Below, in pieces: positions 22,307 through 30,097 of a stretch of DNA of 60,685 nucleotides. The notes beneath the pieces were generated by a model that saw nothing but the letters and a program-made list of their open reading frames with translations, was not told the DNA's origin and did not search any database. The stretch covers positions 1-60,685 of the forward strand of contig JASBTJ010000090.1 of the NCBI GenBank assembly GCA_030148485.1. Direction: 5' to 3'. Numbering within the stretch: position 1 is the stretch's first letter; each line of letters begins with the position of its first letter. Source of the DNA: Gammaproteobacteria bacterium (GTDB taxonomy: Bacteria > Pseudomonadota > Gammaproteobacteria > Chromatiales > Chromatiaceae). Both the position numbers and the translations under genes were made by a program.

Positions 22307-22374
22307 TTGATCTGCGTCAGGGGAAATGATCGCCATATATTGCGTTATTTGGTTATCGCTACTACAAGATGTAG
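22307..22374 (+). promoter_or_regulatory. nrdD promoter region: FNR-like site and two NrdR-box-like sites
   Basis: Upstream of nrdD (ATG 22399) there is TTGAT-CTGC-GTCAG at 22307-22320, close to the FNR/ANR consensus. Two 10-mers resemble NrdR boxes (CwATATATwG-type): CCATATATTG at 22333-22342 and CAAGATGTAG at 22365-22374. They start 32 bp apart, three helical turns, as tandem NrdR boxes often are. This suggests anaerobic activation and NrdR repression; it is inferred from motifs only. Confidence 0.55.
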
Positions 22375-22398
22375 TGGTAATCGCGGACGGGGTGTGAC

Positions 22399-24447
22399 AT
22401 GACCGATTCAGCTGCTGAGTGCGTTCATCTGCCTGTGTCAGTGCGGCGTCGTGATGGCGCTCTGGTCGCATTCGACCCAGGGCGGATACGGCGCGCGCTA
22501 GAAAAGGCCGGTGGGGCCAGTGGGGAATTCGCTGCGGAGCGGGCAAGACAGCTGGCCTCCCAGGTGATCAAGGTGCTTGGTCACGGCCGTTTTCCGGATG
22601 GGCTGGCGGACGTGGAGCGCATCCAGGACATCGTCGAGCACACCTTGATCGCGGCCGATTACCTGGCGACGGCCCGGGCCTATATCGTGTACCGGGAACA
22701 GCACAACCAATTGCGTCGTGATCGTCGCACCCTGGTCGATGTCAGTGCGTCGGTGAACGAGTACCTGGACCGCGCCGACTGGCGAGTGCGTGCCAATGCC
22801 AACCAGGGATATTCCCTGGGTGGTTTGATCCTCAATACCTCCGGCAAGTTGCTGGCCAATTACTGGCTCAGTCACGTTTATCCACCGGAGATCGGCCGGG
22901 CCCACCGTGACGCGGATGTGCACATCCACGACCTGGACATGTTGGCCGGCTACTGCGCCGGTTGGTCGCTCCGCACGCTGTTGCAGGAAGGATTGAATGG
23001 CGTGCCGGGTAAGGTCGAGGCGGGGCCGCCGAAGCACATGTCCTCGGCGGTGGGACAGATCGTGAACTTCCTCGGTACCTTGCAGAACGAGTGGGCTGGC
23101 GCCCAGGCGTTCAGCTCCTTCGACACCTATATGGCGCCGTTCGTGCGTCATGACCGACTGGGCTACGACCAGGTTCGTCAATACATCCAGGAGCTGATCT
23201 ACAACCTCAACGTACCCTCCCGCTGGGGCACCCAAACCCCCTTCACCAATTTGACCTTCGATTGGGTATGCCCCGAAGACCTGCGGGAGCAGGTGCCGGT
23301 GATCGCCGGACAGGAGATGCCGTTTGCGTACGGTGACCTGCAGACGGAGATGGACATGATCAATCGGGCATACATGGAGGTGATGACCGCGGGAGATGCC
23401 AAGGGCCGGGTATTCACCTTTCCGATTCCCACCTACAACATCACACCGGATTTCCCCTGGGGCTCGGCGAATGCCGAACGTTTGTTCGCCATGACCGCCA
23501 AGTATGGCCTGCCGTATTTTCAGAACTTTCTCAATTCCGAGCTCAAGCCCAACATGGTGCGCTCCATGTGTTGTCGGCTACAGCTGGATCTGCGGGAGTT
23601 GCTGAAACGGGGCAATGGCCTGTTCGTGTCCGCCGAGCAGACCGGGTCCCTGGGCGTGGTGACGGTCAATTGTGCCCGGCTGGGGTATTTGTACCGTGGC
23701 GACGAAGCAGGCTTGTTGGCCCGACTTGATCAGCTGTTGGAACTGGCCCGCAACAGTCTGGAGATCAAGCGCAAGGTGATCGAGCGTCATATGGATGCGG
23801 GATTGTTTCCGTATACCAAACGGTACCTGGGCACCCTGCGTAATCATTTCTCCACCATCGGGGTGAACGGCGTCAATGAGCTGATCCGCAATTTCAGCGG
23901 CGACCGCGACGACATCACTACCGCCTGGGGTCATGATTTCGCTTGCCGCCTGCTCGATCACGTGCGTGCGCGCATGGTGGCGTTTCAGGAGCAGACCGGC
24001 CACTTGTACAACCTGGAGGCCACCCCGGCGGAAGGCACCACCTATCGATTCGCCAAGGAGGACCGGGTCCGTTATCCGGATATTCTGCAAGCGGGCACCA
24101 CCGACCAGCCGTATTACACCAATAGTTCCCAGTTGCCGGTGGGCTATACCGACGACCCCTTCGAGGCGTTGGCTATGCAGGAGGCGCTGCAGACCCGCTA
24201 TACAGGCGGCACGGTGCTGCATCTCTATCTCGGCGAACAGGTGTCCAGTGCACAGGCGTGCAAGCGGTTGGTGAGGCGTGCGTTGGAACGTTTTCGCCAG
24301 CCGTACGTCACGGTGACCCCGACGTTTTCAATATGTCCGACACACGGTTATCTAAGTGGCGAACACGAATTCTGTCCCAAGTGCGATGCCGCGCTCGTAG
24401 CCCGTAAACAACAGGAGAGGCCTGTCGATGCAAACCATGACCTTTGA
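22399..24447 (+). CDS. nrdD: Anaerobic ribonucleoside-triphosphate reductase, main subunit without the glycyl-radical tail
   Basis: A 682-residue class III ribonucleotide reductase that makes dNTPs without O2. An N-terminal ATP-cone (VRRRDGALVAFDPGRIRRAL) is followed by the ten-stranded barrel with NVPSRWGTQTPFTNLTFDW, the SMCCRLQ cysteines and TGSLGVVTVNC. A zinc site (SICPTHGYLSGEHEFCPKC) lies near the C-terminus. The protein stops just after the zinc site and lacks the usual glycyl-radical RVxGY segment, which is encoded by the next small ORF overlapping by 20 bases in another frame. NrdG follows. Confidence 0.93.
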   Translation: MTDSAAECVHLPVSVRRRDGALVAFDPGRIRRALEKAGGASGEFAAERARQLASQVIKVLGHGRFPDGLADVERIQDIVEHTLIAADYLATARAYIVYREQHNQLRRDRRTLVDVSASVNEYLDRADWRVRANANQGYSLGGLILNTSGKLLANYWLSHVYPPEIGRAHRDADVHIHDLDMLAGYCAGWSLRTLLQEGLNGVPGKVEAGPPKHMSSAVGQIVNFLGTLQNEWAGAQAFSSFDTYMAPFVRHDRLGYDQVRQYIQELIYNLNVPSRWGTQTPFTNLTFDWVCPEDLREQVPVIAGQEMPFAYGDLQTEMDMINRAYMEVMTAGDAKGRVFTFPIPTYNITPDFPWGSANAERLFAMTAKYGLPYFQNFLNSELKPNMVRSMCCRLQLDLRELLKRGNGLFVSAEQTGSLGVVTVNCARLGYLYRGDEAGLLARLDQLLELARNSLEIKRKVIERHMDAGLFPYTKRYLGTLRNHFSTIGVNGVNELIRNFSGDRDDITTAWGHDFACRLLDHVRARMVAFQEQTGHLYNLEATPAEGTTYRFAKEDRVRYPDILQAGTTDQPYYTNSSQLPVGYTDDPFEALAMQEALQTRYTGGTVLHLYLGEQVSSAQACKRLVRRALERFRQPYVTVTPTFSICPTHGYLSGEHEFCPKCDAALVARKQQERPVDANHDL

Positions 24448-24595
24448 ATTGAAGGACGAGGAACGTACCCGATGCGAAATCTGGACGCGAGTGATGGGCT
24501 ATCACCGCCCGGTCGCCGCCTGGAACCCTGGCAAGCAGGCCGAGCATCGTGAGCGACAGTATTTTGCCGAGCCGGATCGCCCGTCGGCGGCCTGA
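24428..24595 (+). CDS. Separate glycyl-radical segment of anaerobic ribonucleotide reductase (55 aa)
   Basis: A 55-residue ORF overlapping the end of nrdD by 20 bases in the +1 frame. It reads through RTRCEIWTRVMGYHRPVAAW and NPGKQAEHRERQYF, the C-terminal glycyl-radical block of NrdD proteins, with the radical Gly at position 24. NrdD proteins I know usually carry this on the same chain. Here it begins with its own ATG, has an in-frame stop and is followed 7 bases later by nrdG. Either the enzyme is built from two polypeptides or a frameshift joins them; a sequencing indel is the third option. Confidence 0.8.
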   Translation: MQTMTFELKDEERTRCEIWTRVMGYHRPVAAWNPGKQAEHRERQYFAEPDRPSAA

Positions 24596-24602
24596 TACGG
24601 AC

Positions 24603-25298
24603 ATGTGTACCGTAAGGGTGGGCGGCTTCATGCCGCTCACCACCATCGACTACCCGGGTGAACTCGCTGCGGTGGTTTTCTGCCAGGGGTGTCCCTGGCG
24701 TTGCCGCTATTGTCACAATCCCGAACTGCTGGACCGATCACGTCCGACGAGCCTGGATTGGGAGGCGGTGATGGCGTTGTTGCGCCGGCGGGTCGGCCTG
24801 CTGGACGCGGTGGTGTTTTCCGGTGGCGAACCGACGCTGCAGCGCGGTTTGGCCAAGGCGATGGCCGAGGTCCGCAGACTTGGTTTCAAGATCGGCCTGC
24901 ACAGTGCGGGTTGTTATCCGGCCAGGCTGGCCGAGGTGCTCCCACTGGTCGATTGGGTGGGGATGGATGTCAAGGCGTTGCCTGGCGACTATCCCAGGCT
25001 GACCGGTGTGCCGGGTAGTGGGGAGCGCGCCTGGAAGAGCCTGCAGATGTTGCTGACCAGCAAGGTGAGTCATGAGGTGCGGGTAACGGTGCACGATCAA
25101 TTGATGACCGCGCAGAAGCTCAAAGCGCTGATCGGCAAGCTTGCGGTAGCTGGCGCACGGTCCATTGCGCTCCAAGTGTGCCGCGCGAGGCAGATGCTGG
25201 ACCCGTCGCTGGGCCCCGCGGGTGCTGACTGGGTGACGCCGGAGCTGCTGGACTCGATCGTGCGTTCGTATGGTCAGCAGTTGGTCTTGCGGGTCTGA
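24603..25298 (+). CDS. nrdG: Anaerobic ribonucleotide reductase activating enzyme (radical SAM)
   Basis: A 231-residue radical SAM enzyme that generates the glycyl radical on NrdD from S-adenosylmethionine. The [4Fe-4S] motif is CPWRCRYC in FCQGCPWRCRYCHNPELL, followed by the SAM-binding GGEPTLQ. The opening VGGFMPLTTIDYPGELAAVV is typical of NrdG of the pyruvate-formate-lyase-activase type. The start at ATG 24603 is 7 bases after the glycyl-radical ORF; an in-frame GTG at 24549 overlaps that ORF and is less likely. Confidence 0.93.
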   Translation: MCTVRVGGFMPLTTIDYPGELAAVVFCQGCPWRCRYCHNPELLDRSRPTSLDWEAVMALLRRRVGLLDAVVFSGGEPTLQRGLAKAMAEVRRLGFKIGLHSAGCYPARLAEVLPLVDWVGMDVKALPGDYPRLTGVPGSGERAWKSLQMLLTSKVSHEVRVTVHDQLMTAQKLKALIGKLAVAGARSIALQVCRARQMLDPSLGPAGADWVTPELLDSIVRSYGQQLVLRV

Positions 25299-25320
25299 TC
25301 CGTCGCCGGTCGCCCGGGTC

Positions 25321-25334
25321 TTGATCGGCATCAA
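25321..25334 (+). promoter_or_regulatory. Perfect FNR/ANR/DNR-type box upstream of mogA
   Basis: TTGAT-CGGC-ATCAA matches the FNR consensus at all ten positions. Its centre is about 102 bases before the mogA ATG, compatible with activation from near -41.5 and a leader of about 60 bases. Confidence 0.75.
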
Positions 25335-25429
25335 GCGTCAGGGGAAATCCCGATGCCATGGGCTTCTCAATCGTTCGGCGATGGGTGACAGTGTATGCGG
25401 AAGTTATCTGACCAGGACCGCATCCGCTT

Positions 25430-25963
25430 ATGAACGCTCCCGTTCCGATTGGTATTGTCACGGTCTCCGACAGGGCGTCCCGCGGCGAGTACGAGGACCT
25501 CGGCGGCCCGGCGATCGCCCAGTGGTTGGGGCATGCGATTGCAGGCGAATGGCAGGCGGTAACGCGGCTTGTGCCTGACGAACAGGCCGAGTTGGAGGCC
25601 GTGTTGCGGGAGTTGAGTGACGCGGTGGGGTGCGCGCTGGTGGTGACCACCGGGGGTACCGGCCCCGCGCCCAGGGACATCACCCCCGAAGCCACGGCGG
25701 CGGTGTGCGATAAGATTCTCGATGGCTTCGGCGAGTTGATGCGCTCGGTATCCTTGCGCTTCGTGCCGACGGCCATCCTGTCGCGGCAGATCGCAGGGAT
25801 CCGTGGTCGTTGTCTGATCGTCAACCTACCCGGAAAACCAAGTGCCATCGGTGACTGCCTGCAGGCGGTGTTTCCTGCGATTCCCTACTGTATCGATCTG
25901 ATCGAGGGGCCGTATATCAGATCCAACGACGACTTCGTGAAGGCCTTCCGGCCGAAATCGTGA
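25430..25963 (+). CDS. mogA: Molybdopterin adenylyltransferase
   Basis: A 177-residue MoCF_biosynth-fold protein that activates molybdopterin by adenylation before Mo insertion. It contains IGIVTVSDRASRGEYEDLGG, the TTGGTGPAPRDITPEAT signature and LPGKPSAIGDCL, which favour MogA over MoaB. The cofactor is needed by the NapA-like enzyme encoded nearby. Its stop codon abuts that of the convergent yhcC-like gene: TGATCA at 25961-25966 contains both. A perfect FNR-type box lies upstream. Confidence 0.9.
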   Translation: MNAPVPIGIVTVSDRASRGEYEDLGGPAIAQWLGHAIAGEWQAVTRLVPDEQAELEAVLRELSDAVGCALVVTTGGTGPAPRDITPEATAAVCDKILDGFGELMRSVSLRFVPTAILSRQIAGIRGRCLIVNLPGKPSAIGDCLQAVFPAIPYCIDLIEGPYIRSNDDFVKAFRPKS

Positions 25964-26902
25964 TCACACGACAGCCGTGAGCTGCCGGCGTATGGCGTTC
26001 AGTACGGTCCATTTCCTGGCGCACCAGGTGGGCGCCAGCAGGATATCGGCGGCGGCGGTCGCGGTGACGCGATGAAAGACCACGTCCGACGGCGTGCGTT
26101 GGATCAAGCTGGCGGCCGCGTTGACATATTCCGCTTGCGACAGGGGGCGGTAGTCACCGCGTCGCCACTGATGAGCCAGCAACGTGTGGCGGACCACGTG
26201 CAGCGGGTGCAGTTTCAGTCCGTCGACGCCCAGGTCCAGCACGGTATCCAGGCTGGTGCGCCAGTGCGCCTCGCTCTCGCCGGGGAGGCCGAGGATCAGA
26301 TGGGTGCAGACCTGAAGACCACGTGCTCGCGCCGCTGTCACGGTAGCCCGGTATTCCGCCAGGCCGTGGCCGCGGTTGACCCGCTGCAAGGTGTCGTCGA
26401 AGGCGGACTGCAGGCCCAGTTCCAGCCAGACTTCGTAGCCCTGCGCGCGGTAGTCGGCCAGCAGGTCGAGCACGTCGGTATCGACACAGTCGGGGCGGGT
26501 CCCCACGGACAGCCCGATCACGTCCGGTTCCTGCAATGCCTGTTCGTACAGCTGTCGTAGCACAGCCAATTCGGCGTAGGTGTTGCTGTAGGCCTGGAAG
26601 TAGGCGATGAACTTGCGGGCACCGGTACGCCTGCGCAGTATCCGTCTGCCCGCTTCGATCTGTTCCCGGATCGGTGGCGGGTGTTTGGCATTGGGACTGA
26701 AGGATGCGTTGTTGCAGAAGCTGCAGCCGCCGGTGCCGCGGCTACCGTCCCGGTTGGGGCAGGTAAAGCGCGCGTTGATCGCCAGCTTGTGCACGCGCTC
26801 GCCATAGCGTTGCAGCATGGCCTGGCCGAAGGTGTGAACGACGTCCGACAACACCGGGTTTACGGCCCGCGGCGGCGACGATCCGGTCGCGGCGTCGTTC
26901 AC
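25964..26902 (-). CDS. Radical SAM protein, YhcC/TIGR01212 type
   Basis: A 312-residue radical SAM protein. The region FTCPNRDGSRGTGGCSFCNN carries the long-spaced Cys ligands typical of the YhcC family, followed by ARKFIAYFQAYSNTYA and GTRPDCVDTDVLDLL. The biochemical role is not settled. The start is a GTG at 26902 that overlaps the ubiV stop (GTGA), so it is the last gene of the minus-strand anaerobic series. The open frame upstream of it is ubiV read in another frame. Confidence 0.88.
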   Translation of the reverse strand: MNDAATGSSPPRAVNPVLSDVVHTFGQAMLQRYGERVHKLAINARFTCPNRDGSRGTGGCSFCNNASFSPNAKHPPPIREQIEAGRRILRRRTGARKFIAYFQAYSNTYAELAVLRQLYEQALQEPDVIGLSVGTRPDCVDTDVLDLLADYRAQGYEVWLELGLQSAFDDTLQRVNRGHGLAEYRATVTAARARGLQVCTHLILGLPGESEAHWRTSLDTVLDLGVDGLKLHPLHVVRHTLLAHQWRRGDYRPLSQAEYVNAAASLIQRTPSDVVFHRVTATAAADILLAPTWCARKWTVLNAIRRQLTAVV

Positions 26903-27813
26903 CGCAGGGCGGCGCCCGTGCTCATTCCGGCTTCGCCGAGCCAGTAGCCGCTGCATACCCCGCTTGGCATGTGGGTGACGAGTTTGTCCGTCGCCTCTTT
27001 CCCGGAGCACGTGCCTCGCCGCCACTGATCGAAGGCCCGGATCACCCGGTCCGTCCCGTGGGCCTGAGGGCTGATACGCAACACGTCGATGTGGGCGTCC
27101 GGCGTATCTTGAGCGGCGGTCAAACTGAAGCTCAAGGCCGACTGGGTTTGAATACCATTGAGGACCAGAAAGTCCTGATGGTCCCGGGTGTGCAGCAACA
27201 AACCGTCGGGGTCGTCCAGGCAGCGTAGCCGACAATCGTCTTTGGGCAGGTTATGGGTGCGCGCAGTGAAACAGCGCGCGGAATATGCCAATGGCAAGCG
27301 CCCATAGGCGAACACCTCGGTCCTGACGTCCGACGGGCAGCCGGCCCGGATCCCGGCGAGGGTTTGGCGGGACAGCTCCACCGGCATGACCCAGCGTTGC
27401 ATGCCGGCACGGGCCAGAATGCCAAGACTGTAAGGGTTGTAGATATTCAAGGTGGGGCCACCCACGAAAGGCCGCTGATGAGCCTCCAGATAATGCACCG
27501 CGGCCATGTCGTTGGCTTCGATCATGAACTCGGTGTTCTGGCAGATACGCTGCAGGGTACGTAACTCCGAGTCGGCCTCGATCAATGCCAGGGTCGACAG
27601 CACCACCTGCTTGCCCGCCTGGGACAATTCCCGCGCGACACCAAGCCAGTCCTCGAGGCCCAGACTGCGGCGCTTGGAACAAACCGTCTCGCCCAGATAG
27701 ACGATATCCACTGGCAGGTCTGCCATGTCCCGGTAGAAGCGCAGCAGGGTTTCGCGCGGCCAGTGGTACAAGACCGGCCCCAATGCCAGATCGGCGGGTT
27801 GAAGCATATTCAT
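26899..27813 (-). CDS. ubiV: O2-independent ubiquinone biosynthesis protein UbiV
   Basis: A 304-residue U32-peptidase-family protein. With UbiU it forms the [4Fe-4S] complex that hydroxylates the quinone ring without oxygen, using prephenate. The four expected cluster Cys are present: C45 (GETVCSKRR), C181 (SARCFTAR), C194 and C198 (PKDDCRLRC). ATG 27813 overlaps the ubiU stop (ATGA). It supplies ubiquinone for anaerobic respiration next to a nitrate-reductase-like cluster. Confidence 0.95.
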   Translation of the reverse strand: MNMLQPADLALGPVLYHWPRETLLRFYRDMADLPVDIVYLGETVCSKRRSLGLEDWLGVARELSQAGKQVVLSTLALIEADSELRTLQRICQNTEFMIEANDMAAVHYLEAHQRPFVGGPTLNIYNPYSLGILARAGMQRWVMPVELSRQTLAGIRAGCPSDVRTEVFAYGRLPLAYSARCFTARTHNLPKDDCRLRCLDDPDGLLLHTRDHQDFLVLNGIQTQSALSFSLTAAQDTPDAHIDVLRISPQAHGTDRVIRAFDQWRRGTCSGKEATDKLVTHMPSGVCSGYWLGEAGMSTGAALR

Positions 27814-28805
27814 TGCCATGGCCGATGGTAGGCGCCGAAGGTCGTCTGCGCGCCTTCCGAGACCGACTGCAGCGCGCTCAACCACGCCGCCTGGGGTGCG
27901 AACCGATCCGGGTCCCGTGCGCAACTGTCGAGTGCCGCTCGCCAGACCCGGGTCACCTGGCTGACGTAGGCGGGACTACGTTGGCGTCCTTCGATCTTGA
28001 TCGCCGCGATGCCCATGCGTTGCAGCTGCGGTAGCAGCTCGAGGGTATTCAGGCTGACCGGCTCCTCAAGGGCGTAGCCGATATTGCCGTCGACCTCGAA
28101 GCGACCCTTGCACAGGGTCGGATAGCCGGCCCGTTCGCCGCTTGCATAACGGTCGATGAGCACCCCGCCGAGACGGGACTCGAGCCCGTCTGTCGTCTGG
28201 TTCCAGCAGACCGACGCGGCCGGGGAGCAGGCGCCGAAGGTGTTGGGGGATTTTCCGGTTACGTAGGATGACAACAGGCAACGGCCTTCCACCATCACGC
28301 ACAGGCTCCCGAAACCGAACACCTCGATAGGCACTGGGCTTTTGCCGGCGACACGATCGAGCTGCTTGAGGGAGAGTACCCTGGGTAGTACGGCGCGCTT
28401 GATGCCGAAGTGTTCGTAGTAGAACGTAATCGCCTCGGCGCTGGTTGCCGAGCCTTGTACCGACAGGTGGATGTCCAACTCGGGCGCCTGCGCTCGTGCA
28501 TACGCCATCACACCGATGTCCGCGCAGATCAACGCGTCCACACCCAGGGACGCGGCTTGTTCAACCGCCGCCTGCCAGCGTAGCCAGCCGGCCGGTTGAG
28601 GAAAGGTGTTAAGCGCCAGAAATACCCGCGCGCCTTTGGCGTGTGCGTACCGAATGCCCTCGGTCGCACGCTTCGCGTCAAAGTTCAGTCCGGCGAAGTG
28701 TCTGGCGTTGGTGTCGTCGCGAAAGCCCAGGTAGACGGCATTGGCGCCGTTGTCCACCGCCGCCTTGAGCGACGGCAGATTACCCGCGGGACAGACCAGT
28801 TCCAT
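27810..28805 (-). CDS. ubiU: O2-independent ubiquinone biosynthesis protein UbiU
   Basis: A 331-residue U32-family protein beginning MELVCPAGNLPSLKAAVDNG. It has the family block FGFGSLCVMVEGRCLLSSYV and the Cys ligands in FGACSPAASVCW and TLCKGR that bind a [4Fe-4S] cluster. It is the partner of UbiV in anaerobic ring hydroxylation of ubiquinone precursors. It is placed between ubiT (68 bases upstream) and ubiV (4-base overlap). Confidence 0.95.
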   Translation of the reverse strand: MELVCPAGNLPSLKAAVDNGANAVYLGFRDDTNARHFAGLNFDAKRATEGIRYAHAKGARVFLALNTFPQPAGWLRWQAAVEQAASLGVDALICADIGVMAYARAQAPELDIHLSVQGSATSAEAITFYYEHFGIKRAVLPRVLSLKQLDRVAGKSPVPIEVFGFGSLCVMVEGRCLLSSYVTGKSPNTFGACSPAASVCWNQTTDGLESRLGGVLIDRYASGERAGYPTLCKGRFEVDGNIGYALEEPVSLNTLELLPQLQRMGIAAIKIEGRQRSPAYVSQVTRVWRAALDSCARDPDRFAPQAAWLSALQSVSEGAQTTFGAYHRPWQ

Positions 28806-28873
28806 CGGCGGAATCCCGGGTCGGTGGCGCCGATTGACGCGTGGAGATGGCAGAAATCATCGGCTCGGATATC

Positions 28874-29404
28874 TCAGGTGCGCAGTCGGTGATGCGACGG
28901 CACAAAGCGAACAAGCAAGCGGATCAGGCCCGTCAGCGCCCCGGCCATCGGGCGCGCGTAGGGGAGCGTCGTGACGTCCTGGGCATCGAGAAAATTTTTC
29001 AGATGCAGGCCAAGCTCGGTATCGCCTTCGCTCACCAGGCGGCGTTGGAAGAACAGGGTGTCGGCGTCCTCACGTCGCGCTGCAAGCAATAGGAAGTCAT
29101 AGCTGTGGTCGGTGATCCGAAGGTCCCAGTCCGCCGTGGACGGCGTGACGATCAAGCGGTTGCGGCGCAGCGAGACACAGAAGCTGGGGCCGCTGTCCGC
29201 CACCACCACACACAAGCGGCGGTCATGGAGAAAGTCGAGTTCGCCGGCGCTCAACGCGGTGTCGAATATCCGGTTCAGCAGGCTGGCAAGGGCGTGCTGG
29301 GAGAGGCCTTGCAGAAGCCGCGACCCCGGTGGCTCGATCTGGAACATGGACAAGGTCAACCTCGCTGCCCGACTTGGATGGATGTCAACGAGCATCGGAG
29401 TCAT
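28874..29404 (-). CDS. ubiT: UbiT, SCP2-domain accessory factor of anaerobic ubiquinone synthesis
   Basis: A 176-residue SCP2-like lipid-binding protein. The conserved core is ARREDADTLFFQRRLVSEGD followed by TELGLHLKNFLDA, as in YhbT/UbiT, which carries hydrophobic ubiquinone intermediates in place of UbiJ. It is the first gene of ubiT-ubiU-ubiV. A perfect FNR-type box lies 27-40 bases upstream of ATG 29404. That is close for a class II site, so a later start at ATG 29347 (157 residues) is possible. Confidence 0.9.
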   Translation of the reverse strand: MTPMLVDIHPSRAARLTLSMFQIEPPGSRLLQGLSQHALASLLNRIFDTALSAGELDFLHDRRLCVVVADSGPSFCVSLRRNRLIVTPSTADWDLRITDHSYDFLLLAARREDADTLFFQRRLVSEGDTELGLHLKNFLDAQDVTTLPYARPMAGALTGLIRLLVRFVPSHHRLRT

Positions 29405-29430
29405 GGTGGTTGCGCGTCAGTTGCGTTGCC

Positions 29431-29444
29431 TTGATTTGAATCAA
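29431..29444 (-). promoter_or_regulatory. Perfect FNR/ANR/DNR-type box upstream of ubiT
   Basis: TTGAT-TTGA-ATCAA matches the consensus at all ten positions and lies between the radical SAM gene and ubiT. Being palindromic it has no direction by itself; the only downstream gene start is ubiT. Confidence 0.8.
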
Positions 29445-29467
29445 GCCATGTGCAGCCATGAGCCGGC

Positions 29468-30094
29468 TCATCCGACGACATCCAGTTCCCGGCGCCGAAA
29501 ACCGACGCCGATCCGGTCGGCAATGGCCTTGCAGGCGCGGATATCCACCCCGGGCAAACCGTCGATGGCGGTGAGCGTGACGTCGATTCCTCGCTCTTTT
29601 GCCAAGCGGGAAAACGACTGGACAGCGTTATAGGCGCCCTGCACCTTGGGTCGGCAGTGTTGGATATACAGGGACTCGTTCTGAGCGTTGAGCGACACCG
29701 ATACGGCGTCCACCACGGCGGCCAGCTCGGCAGCGACATCGCGCCCGTGAATCAGATTGGCCAGGCCGTCGGTATTGAGCCGGACGCGGTGTCCCCGGCG
29801 TTTCAGCGTGCGGGCCACAGCCAATAGCACCGGCAGGTTCATGGTGGGTTCGCCGAGTCCGCAAAACACCATTTCCCGGTCCAAAGGGACATCGTCAATG
29901 GCCGCCAGTACCTCGTTGACGCGGGGTGAGCGGGTCAGTTGCAAGTCGATACCACGAACCGACCAATGGCGATTGAACTTGGGGCAGAACGCGCAACGCA
30001 GGGTACAACGTGACGTGATGTTCAAGTAACAGTTGCCATTCAGCCTGTAGGCGAGAGTGTCGGCTCGATGGGCGCGGGGCAAGGGGGTGCTCAT
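29468..30094 (-). CDS. Radical SAM protein, TatD-associated type
   Basis: A 208-residue radical SAM protein. The cluster motif is CTLRCAFC in LNITSRCTLRCAFCPKFNRH, with VFCGLGEPTMNLP as the SAM-binding GEPT element and VRLNTDGLAN. The short length and the YRLNGNCYLN opening fit the TIGR04038 (TatD-linked) radical SAM group, whose substrate is unknown. It lies 3 bases after the NapF-like gene, so it is probably part of the same transcript. No tatD gene is in the window. Confidence 0.8.
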   Translation of the reverse strand: MSTPLPRAHRADTLAYRLNGNCYLNITSRCTLRCAFCPKFNRHWSVRGIDLQLTRSPRVNEVLAAIDDVPLDREMVFCGLGEPTMNLPVLLAVARTLKRRGHRVRLNTDGLANLIHGRDVAAELAAVVDAVSVSLNAQNESLYIQHCRPKVQGAYNAVQSFSRLAKERGIDVTLTAIDGLPGVDIRACKAIADRIGVGFRRRELDVVG

Positions 30095-30097
30095 GAT

